Shown here: piece after piece, positions 57,301 to 64,000 of the stretch
Layout: every line of letters starts with the position of its first letter
Numbering within the stretch: the stretch's first letter is position 1
NCBI GenBank assembly: GCA_033980235.1
Contig: CM067075.1
Location: 10,948,292-11,012,291, forward strand
Length of the DNA stretch: 64,000 bases
Source: Diadema setosum
Taxonomy: Eukaryota > Echinodermata > Echinoidea > Diadematoida > Diadematidae
Direction: 5' to 3'
Notes under the pieces: model-generated
Database searches by the model: none
Seen by the model: the letters and a program-made list of their open reading frames with translations, nothing else
What the model was told of the DNA's origin: nothing
Made by a program: the position numbers and the translations under genes

Positions 57301-60300
57301 AGGAGTGGAATCACGCGTGACGCTCTCAATGGACTGTGGCATATTGTGTTTGTTTTGTCCATCAGTTTGGGAGCATTTGCGCGTTTGTTTAACCCTAAAA
57401 AGACTGGGCTATTTTGGTAGCTCGAAAGACTGGGGGGGGGGGGGGGGGCCTAAAGGGCCCCCCCTTAAGATCTCGGCCGTGGATCGCGCGATCGCCGCAG
57501 AAATTTGCACAATGGTAGTGTGCGATGTAATCTACAAGATCGTATATTCAAATTTTCCAAAATAGTCTTCTTTTATTTTATTTTGATTAATTATGCTAAT
57601 CTATGCGAGAAATCAGACTTTTTTTTTGTAAATCAGTAAATAAAGCTCCAAATGTGCTCATTTTTGGTCTAGATATTCTTTGTAGCATTCTTAGCAAATG
57701 TACTTGAAAAAAAATTCGGTATCAAAAATAATTTCTTATTTATTTTATTGTTTTATGAATTTCTTATGTATTTCTTTGTTTTTTCGACCTTTTGTTTTTG
57801 TTGTTTTTTTCAGCAAAATTTGTGGCAGACCCTTTTTGAAGCATAATACTACTAAAACAAATTGATTTTAGCCATTGAGAGTAAAAATAAGCATATTTAT
57901 ATGAACCATGTGATAAAACTCAATTTGTATTGACTTTGTACACAAAATCACATTTTTTAGCCATTTTCGGTCTCACGTGCATGTACAAAAAGTTATGTAA
58001 CTTCAGAACCATACCCCCGGGCGTCACAAATTTGGTGTCAAAATGTCCGGGAAACTCGAAAGAAAAAAGTCATAGAGCATCGCGGCGAGAGCATTGCGTG
58101 TTGCTGAGTAATCGCGCGAAATGTCGAGGGGGGGGCCTTTTAGGCCCCCCCCCCAGTCTTTTTAGGGTTAATATATGCAAAGTTGCCATGCAAGCGTGGC
58201 ACACGGAGAGTTAAAGGCATAATTTACCATTAATTTGCAGATGAAGCAAAACCCAATGTTAGTGCTTTAAAATAGTTCTAAAATGTGAGTTAGGGACAGA
58301 AACAACCACTGTAAAAATTTGAATCCATATTATCGATGGTAAGTATTGTTAAACACATAAAATGTGCACAAATAATCATAATAGAAATATTTCCAGACTG
58401 AACCGTCTACAGTTATGGTTTATTAAGAAAAATACTGATACCTCCTTATATTTTAGGCTTTTCTGCGAAATTTTATATGGTAGGATGTTTTGTGATTCAA
58501 CAGACCTACACATATGCATCAAATGTGATATCTTGAAAATTTCTAAAATCACTGCTCCCAAAGGTAAACTGGACCTTTAAGTATAGGCTCAGTATGGATG
58601 TATTGAAAGGGAGGATATACAATGTACATGTATGAGGCAATGGGCCTTGTAAAGGATTACAGATGCCACAGTGGGGAATTTGTAAAAGGCTTGAGATTAA
58701 GTCACGAGACTTGTCTCCTTTTCAAATGTGTCCAGCATTCCAGACAGTCTGTCCTTTGCCATTCCTGATGGCAAATTCTATAATTGTCATTTTATGCACC
58801 GATGTGTCTATATAAACAAACACGAAACAAAACACAGCAAAGACCCTCTCACCTTGCTGTTTTATCTGGGTCTTGTTAACAGTGATAGACTGTGACTTAC
58901 TGTACTCCATTTACTTATAGTGTGTTGGTTTACATAGTGCATGTTAATTATCAACTGGTGCAATTAAGATCATTGTTATAAATTTACTCGCAACTTTCCT
59001 TTTACTCTATTTTACTTTTTTTTTTTATTCACCCTTTTTGAAATATTCAATATAAGTTTTACAGGCATTCTTACATAATGTACATCATAATGAAATTATA
59101 TTTTTGTGGTCTGGTACATCTTACAGGTGAATACAGTGAAAGTATAAAAAAAAGAAAGTACTATTTTTCTCAGCATCGAGGTACAGAGTTGCTTTTATAT
59201 CATCAATGATAGACCCATGTGATGTGGCGTGACCAAATGCCAAGCAACAGAAATGAACCCTTTGGTTGCTATCTGTAACTTTGTCCTGCAGTGCCCTGCG
59301 ATTGACTACACCAGACACACTCTGGATGGAGCGGCCTGTCTCTTAAATAGCAACAAGTACTTCCCGAGTCGGTAAGCAATAAGCTGTACATGTATGTTAT
59401 AATGGCAATTAATTTGTTTGTTGCCTCCCAACAGCCTCTAATGTTTATGGAGTCGACAAGCAATTCTTGATTGTTGACTTCACTTCGGCATCTACATCGT
59501 ATACATCAGTGTAGGGACTAGCCATTGGCTCTTCGGGGGGGGGGGGGGGGCATTTCATGAAGTCCGACAAGTTTTGAGAAATTCTTTAGCCTGATTGGCT
59601 GATTTCTCTGAACTTGTCGGATATAATTGACTTGTCGGACATTTTATCCGACAAGTCAATTATATCCGACAAGTTTTGAGAAATTCTTTAGTCTGATTGG
59701 CTGATTTCTCTGAACTTGTCGGATATAATTGACTTGTCAGACATTTTATCCGACAACTTCCTTCATGAAACGCCCCCCTGGTGTACACTGTAGCAAAGTG
59801 AAATTAGATTTGAAAGATTAAAGCCTTTCTGGACAGCTGTTGCTATGATGCCATGATTTGGCCTGTGACAATGTCACCTTTGGCTATTTCAGGGTGAAAG
59901 GACAAGTTCACCCAAATATTCATGTGGAGTGAGTGAATGCAGTAATGCTAGTATAACACATAATTGAAAGCTTGTGGTGAATACTGGATTTAGGTACAGA
60001 AGTAGAATTAATGTAGGTGTGTTTCATACATAAAACATTTTAACAATTTTAAACATGGAAATGATTATAGTTCCATCATTTTTACAATTCAGCAAGCTAT
60101 CTCCTAGATCCATAATGCTCTTCCACTTGCAAGTTGAGGATAAGCTCTCAGTATTAAAGGTAAGGGATACCTTTTACAGACCTCCCAAAATGCAGCAAAA
60201 CATTAAATATGAACCTCAGGGGACTTGTTTAGAACACTGCTGAGAAATTTGGAAGTCAACAGTTATCTACAATTTGAATAATGCACAAAACTCAACTACT

Positions 60301-62475
60301 CAGTAGTTCTGTGTGTCAGCCACACTTAAGCCTTTTTGTTGCAGTCTTCTGTATTTTTTATCTATAAACACAAATCTAAAAGTATAAGAGCTGATGTAAT
60401 AACATATAGAGTGTGTTGCAAGAATGTATATAGAAATGTTTGTAAGTTTTGATGAACTTTCTTCACAAAATATACATGATGGACACACATGCAGTGCATG
60501 GGTCTGCAAAGGTAGCCTAGTAATGTACTGGAATTACGGTGAGCCCTGAAAAAAATTCAATTCAAAATCTAACGATCAATAAAAATGTATTAAATGTTAC
60601 CTTCCACTTTCAATACTTTATGGGAGTTTCTAAAATGAACTCTTCATTTAAGGCATGCAAATGGGATTCCCTACCTTTAAAGTACAAGTAGGAATATGAC
60701 TAAATAAGCAAAGGTGAATTACGAACATAATTAACCTTTTGTGTGCTTTGAGAGCAAATTGGCACAGAAGACACTATAGCATGGTATACAAATTGTGAAT
60801 AGTCACCTGTGTGATGGTTCAAGATTTCGCATTAGCTGAAAGGTAGAGGCACTCTATAATGAAGCGAAGCCTATTTGAATAAATATGCATCATCTTTTTA
60901 TACAACACTTCAAACGTCAGTAGATATGGTCCACACAAATCCTTGAATTTAGCACAGAAATGGCAACCATTTTTCCTTGAAAGGCGATTCAGTAGCACAG
61001 TCACAGTCAGCCGTGTACACATATGTGCATTTGTGAAACCAATTGGTGGAAGTTGTTTACAAAACTGAGTGGCAAAATGTATGCTTGTAATTGTTGAGTG
61101 TGCACAGCAAATGTTTGTTTATTGTGACATCAGAGCCATGCAATGGCACAAAAACTCAATCGTGAGTTTAACACTGGAGTCAACAGAAATTGGTGACATT
61201 AGCCCTGCGATATCCATTTTCGCTTGCACAAAATTGCACAGCCGACAGAGACAGTGTGCGATGGAACTTTTAACCACATGTCATGTGATGGGGCAATCAA
61301 CCAATCAGATAGCTACATTCTTTCCAGGTGTTGTATAATATACAAATAATGAATGTTTATGAGTGCAATGGACAGAATATTTCATGAGCTGAAAGATAAA
61401 ATGATCCATTCAACGAGGTGCAGCCGAGTTGAATTGATCAAACATTTCTTCTTTCACCATATGAAATATTCTGTCCATTGCACGAATGAAAAAATATTTA
61501 TTATTTGTTTTATATAACGCCTAAAATAGTTCCTTGTCATTTGATGTTTTAGAATCTGAAATCAAGAGAGTGCTCAATGAGCGCTTCACGATAGCGTGCT
61601 GTCGCATACACACACTGCAAACGCAAGCGTTTTACACGCATAGTGTGCCGGGCTCTCGGCGAGCATGGAATGGAGCAAATCGTATGGATCCAAAATTGCA
61701 CGGTAAATGTAACCACAATTGCACGGATGATGACGTCATAGTGAAATGGGCAGAATGATCAATGTCAAACAACCAATCAAATGATAAGGATCTCTTCAGG
61801 CGTTATATAATACACACTGTCCAAAGTGCCCAGAACTGAAAGGGTTAATGCCTGTAGACTAATGCATTAATCTCTATTTTGGCAGGGTGAGCATCAAGGA
61901 GTCATCGGTAGCCAAGCTCGGCTCGGTGTGTAGACGCATCTACAGGATATTCTCCCATGCCTACTTCCACCATAGAACCCTCTTTGACGAGTATGAGGTA
62001 AGTCTGTATAGAGGAAAGATGTAGCAAAGATGTTTTTGTACACTCTCATTGGTTCTATAATATTTTTTGGGTACAGTCTGCACCAGTCTAGTGGAGAATG
62101 TAATAAAACTGAGAAACAAAGCTAATGAAACACCACCTTTTCAGTCAACACCTACAAGAATGTTCCTATATACGACGCATTTCCCATAGACACTTCCCCG
62201 AGTATACTCGGGACTCATCCTCAACGGGTTAAGGTAGAAAGTGACCACACTTTTTCTTTGTTGTTGTGATCTAGCTTACATGCAAGCATCATTATTCTCT
62301 CCTTCCCTCCTCCCCTCCCCTGCCCCTGCCCCTGCCCCCCCCCCCCATTTAGAATGAGACTTTCCTCTGCCGCCGCTTCACAACGTTCGTCACCAAGTAC
62401 AACCTGATGCCCAAGGACAACCTCATCGTTCCCATCCTGGAGGAGAGTCAGTCGACCACCGAGAGCGAAGCGTGA
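49717..62475 (+). CDS. MOB4: MOB4 (phocein), complete, seven exons, 221 aa
   Basis: MOB4 is a Mob-family scaffold of the STRIPAK phosphatase-kinase complex, cytoplasmic and Golgi/synapse associated. Coding exons are 49717-49773, 54642-54704, 55676-55819, 56662-56748, 59292-59371, 61886-61997 and 62353-62475. All six introns are GT-AG; phases are 0 except phase 2 after exon 5, where CG|G makes Arg. Diagnostic segments, in order: [106 protein letters not shown] and [11 protein letters not shown]. The Cys-x4-Cys pair (exon 4) and HAYFHH (exon 6) supply the Mob zinc site. The length is close to the 225 aa of vertebrate MOB4. The N terminus ([11 protein letters not shown]) and C terminus (SQSTTESEA) diverge most, as expected. 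The promoter, introns and 3' UTR carry many MITEs, but no coding exon is disrupted. Confidence 0.97.
51149..51210. repeat. Hairpin in MOB4 intron 1
   Basis: ACTTCAGTACTACTATTTTC and GAAAATAGTATTAGTACTGAAGT form near-perfect arms around GGGGCTGCGCCCC, itself a small palindrome. Confidence 0.65.
51252..52193. mobile_element. 942-bp PIF/Harbinger-like MITE with internal TGACG arrays (MOB4 intron 1)
   Basis: The termini are about 53-bp inverted repeats differing at about two positions (TGCACTTGTCAA at the outside, CGGACATGGGTGCGTCA inside). TTA flanks both ends (51249-51251 and 52194-52196), matching TWA target duplications. Subterminal arrays contain TTTTTTGACGGACA at about 51355, 51403 and 51440, and TGACGCACCCCTCGGTCAAA at about 52006 and 52053. 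AAATTTGACGGAC occurs at about 52072 and 52118. The middle 0.45 kb is unique. No transposase is seen. Confidence 0.8.
52435..52925. repeat. MITE related to 21.8-22.5 kb, interrupted by a SINE
   Basis: The left part has GGTCCGGTCGCGGGGCCAC and GGGCCGCCAAATTT. The right part has GGGCCACAGC and GGGCCACCAGAG and ends AGTGTTGAGCCCT. The SINE at 52.61-52.79 kb lies between them. Outer boundaries are approximate. Confidence 0.4.
52614..52792 (-). repeat. tRNA-derived SINE (minus strand, MOB4 intron 1)
   Basis: On the minus strand an A-box-like TAGCATAGTGGATAAG is followed by a B-box GAGTTTGAATCCC (complement of 52723-52735). A conserved-looking body (GTCCCTCTCAACCCAGGTGT, GGGTACCTGGCAACGCCAGG) leads to an ATAATAATA tail. 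The head resembles the SINE at 43.28 kb. Confidence 0.75.
53137..53265. repeat. (TTA)n microsatellite
   Basis: About 125 bp of TTA repeats with two TTGTCATTATTG interruptions, immediately left of the next element. Confidence 0.9.
53282..54134. mobile_element. 853-bp pogo/Tigger-like MITE (TA target)
   Basis: Terminal inverted repeats are CAGTATTCATCGCATAATCG and its perfect inverse. They are flanked by TA at 53280-53281 and 54135-54136. Internal near-copies of the end (GCCCGATTTCGCGATGAG near 53344, CCCGATTATCAGATG near 54090) repeat the CCCGATTA core. (CA)n lies at 53408-53430. No transposase domain is recognised in the internal ORFs. Confidence 0.7.
54209..54420. repeat. (ATA)n / (TTA)n microsatellite
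   Basis: About 210 bp switching from AAT to ATT polarity near 54350, so it can fold on itself. Poly-Asn/poly-Ile ORFs are artefacts. Confidence 0.9.
56283..56600. repeat. Diverged relic of the TTAA/CCCT element
   Basis: TTTTCGGTCCGACGTGCATG, GGTGTCAAAAGATGCGGG and ACTCAAAAGAAAAAAGTAATG, then a G-run and GGCCT, parallel 57960-58150. The left half is unrelated or decayed. It lies in MOB4 intron 3. Confidence 0.55.
57393..58167. mobile_element. 775-bp piggyBac-like MITE (MOB4 intron 4)
   Basis: TTAA flanks both sides (57389-57392 and 58168-58171). The ends CCCTAAAAAGACTGGG and CCCAGTCTTTTTAGGG are inverted repeats. TTAA targets with CCCT...AGGG termini are the piggyBac pattern. G- and C-runs with GGGCCCCCCCTTAAGAT lie just inside. 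No transposase is seen. Confidence 0.8.
58215..58576. repeat. TTAA-type MITE, family C, copy 3
   Basis: A 362-bp element between TTAA at 58211-58214 and 58577-58580. It starts AGGCATAATTTACCATTAAT and ends AAAGGTAAACTGGACCT. It lies only 43 bp beyond the piggyBac-like element. Confidence 0.78.
59538..59780. repeat. Hairpin MITE with internal tandem duplication (MOB4 intron 5)
   Basis: The ends GCATTTCATGAAGTCCGACA and CTTCCTTCATGAAACGCCCC are inverted. Inside, a ~106-bp unit (GACAAGTTTTGAGAAATTCT ... TGATTGGCTGATTTCTC ... CTTGTCGGATATAATTGAC) occurs twice in tandem, and each unit is itself a hairpin. Confidence 0.75.
60158..60676. repeat. TTAA-type MITE, family B, copy 2 (MOB4 intron 5)
   Basis: A 519-bp element between TTAA at 60154-60157 and 60677-60680, with ends AGGTAAGGGATACC and GGGATTCCCTACCT. 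It is inverted relative to 25222-25783 and similar throughout. Confidence 0.82.
61328..61522. repeat. Palindromic element (MOB4 intron 5)
   Basis: AGGTGTTGTATAATATACAA...GTGCAATGGACAGAATATTT pairs with AAATATTCTGTCCATTGCAC...TTGTTTTATATAACGCCT. The loop holds TTCAACGAGG. A further GGCGTTATATAATACAC end lies at 61799, so a larger composite of about 470 bp is possible. Confidence 0.65.
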
Positions 62476-63724
62476 TGACCGCTCCAGTCCGGCCCTGCCT
62501 CTCCACTGTCATACCCCCCTCTGGACAGAGGGTCTCCTTTTGGTCATCTCAGCACTTATAAATGTTTTGTTTGGTTGCTAAATAATTCTTTGTGTGCCAA
62601 GATGTAAAACCCCTGGGGCCCCGTTTCATAAAAGATGTTAGGATGTCAACTCTTGCTGGAATGACAACTTCCCATAGCAACAGCCAATCACGAAGCTGGA
62701 TTTTTGTCGTTACCATGACAATTGACATTCCAGCAAGAGTTGTTATCATATCAACTTTTTATGAAACGGGGCCCAGGTGTGCCACAGTATTGTGAGACAG
62801 CAATCCACGACTGCTTTTGGGTTTTTCAAAGCCATGTAACTTTTTATAGAAGCATTTATGCTTGAAATGCAGTCGACAAAGTTGTAGAGAAAACTGCAGG
62901 CTTTACCATGGTGTGACTTTTATGACAAGAGTATGGCTATGAAGCTCATTTTATGTATTGTGGCATGCAGGGATTTATTGATCGCTTTGTGCACAGTTGT
63001 TTGTTTGAGCAAGAAATGCAAAGTTGGGAAGCCGTCGAATGAGTCAAGCATGCAGACAGGACACGCAAAGTGTTGAGGATTTATGTGCAGTAACTGAGGA
63101 AGAACAAATATGGCCATCCTAGCCAAATTCTGAACATCAGGTGTAACATTGGCTACCCTACAGAAAACAACTTCACAGTTTCATCAAGGATACCCGTGCA
63201 GATGGATATTTTGTCGATGGCCGGGACCAAACAGAATAGTCTTGATTCAAAGCCAAATTTGGGGTTTTTATGCTGACGATGCTGACCACAAGGAAGCCAT
63301 GAAGATGCTTTCTAAATATTTTGTTCTACCACTTGTATATGTGACAAAATCTGTAAGCCCTGGTTGAGAAAGTAGCGTGTAAGATACAGGATACATATCA
63401 TCACCTATTTCCAGTGAATATTGTAATGGAACTTACTACCATCATATCAATTATATAATTTTATTTGAAGTTGTGAAATTCCTTTTAAAAGCAGTTATGT
63501 ATTCATTTCATTTTTTTTTTTTTGGAAGTACACCTTTGAACAAGAGTGATATACCTCCACTGAAGGAATTGTTGCAGTCAGTGATTCTTGCACATCACTA
63601 ATTTGTAATATGGACTTGCAAAACCTTTCCATCTAAGGGCCTTTCCATGAGAGCAATGCAAAGCACTGAAATCATGCCATTGTTGCCTCTGCCAAGGAGG
63701 TTATGTTTTTTGGTATAGTTGGTT
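62476..63724 (+). other. MOB4 3' UTR and downstream flank
   Basis: No consensus AATAAA is obvious, so the poly(A) site cannot be placed. The region includes the hairpin MITE at 62614-62775. Plus ORF 63149-63367 and others are short and unrecognised. Confidence 0.4.
62614..62775. repeat. GTTTCATAAA hairpin MITE in MOB4 3' UTR region
   Basis: TGGGGCCCCGTTTCATAAAA pairs with TTTTATGAAACGGGGCCCAG. The arms run about 65 bp with an AACAGCCAATCACGAAGC core. It starts about 140 bp after the stop codon, so it would be transcribed if the 3' UTR extends that far. Confidence 0.8.
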
Positions 63725-63925
63725 TTTTAGTAGTAGCCATGATAAAAAGATTATGGGTGTACATACTCGAGCAGGATTCAAACCTACGACCTCCTGATCA
63801 CTGGACAGGCATCATCTCCACAAGACCACCGAGCTGTCCAGTGATCAGGAGGTCGTAGGTTCGAATCCTGCTCGAGTATGTATGACCATGATTTTTTTTT
63901 TTATCATGGCTACTACTAAAACACT
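63725..63925. repeat. Hairpin element with tRNA-like B-boxes
   Basis: Arms 63725-63808 and about 63834-63920 are about 90% complementary. AGGTTCGAATCC (plus, about 63857) and AGGTTTGAATCC (minus, about 63785) are Pol III B-boxes, one in each arm. The minus-strand reading GGTGGTCTTGTGGAGATGAT followed by AGGAGGTCGTAGGTTTGAAT is tRNA-like, with a plausible A-box. It has the same plan as the hairpin at 8.2-8.5 kb. Confidence 0.75.
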
Positions 63926-64000
63926 GATCAATTCAGTGCTCATTTACGTCGATGTAGGGCAATTTGTCAATCAGTTGCAATGAAAACATCTCAATGGAAG

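Overview
The window is eukaryotic, gene-poor and repeat-rich. It reads as genomic DNA of a marine deuterostome invertebrate. An echinoderm, perhaps a sea urchin, is my best guess, from the AT-rich composition, split genes with GT-AG introns, abundant short palindromic DNA transposons, tRNA-derived SINEs, decayed non-LTR retrotransposons and a TPR-TIR immune-type gene. The species is not identified. Bacterial features such as operons, ribosome binding sites or CRISPR arrays are absent.

Three genes can be supported. (1) 49717-62475, + strand: a complete seven-exon MOB4/phocein gene (221 aa), with every intron bounded by GT-AG. (2) 38929-40983, + strand: an intact single-coding-exon ORF of 684 aa with TPR-like helical repeats and a C-terminal TIR domain. 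(3) 1086-1224, - strand: the first coding exon of a type II (OLAH-like) thioesterase that continues off the left edge.

Layout. 0-1.1 kb: foldback repeat and TTAA-type MITE next to the thioesterase exon. 1.2-9.7 kb: repeats and microsatellites, including a 254-bp hairpin with a Pol III B-box. 9.76-11.4 kb: a decayed LINE on the - strand. 11.7-34 kb: MITEs, a second LINE relic, microsatellites, a degenerate tandem array and an interstitial telomere-like tract, with no convincing gene. 34.5-38.4 kb: a third LINE relic, then a mosaic repeat interrupted by a 1.5-kb GC-rich palindromic element. 38.8-41.0 kb: the TPR-TIR gene. 44.8-47.4 kb: a mobile-element-like unit holding seven ~275-bp tandem repeats. 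49.3-62.8 kb: MOB4, whose promoter, introns and 3' UTR carry at least nine mobile elements. 62.8-64 kb: 3' flank and a second B-box hairpin.

The three genes show no sign of working together: one is a signalling scaffold, one looks like an innate-immunity protein and one is a lipid-metabolism enzyme. The most distinctive content is the TPR-TIR protein and the density and variety of palindromic elements. These include several families with TTAA target sites, two with TWA-type sites, one with TA sites, and hairpins carrying tRNA-like B-boxes. All family assignments rest on reading by eye; no search was run.
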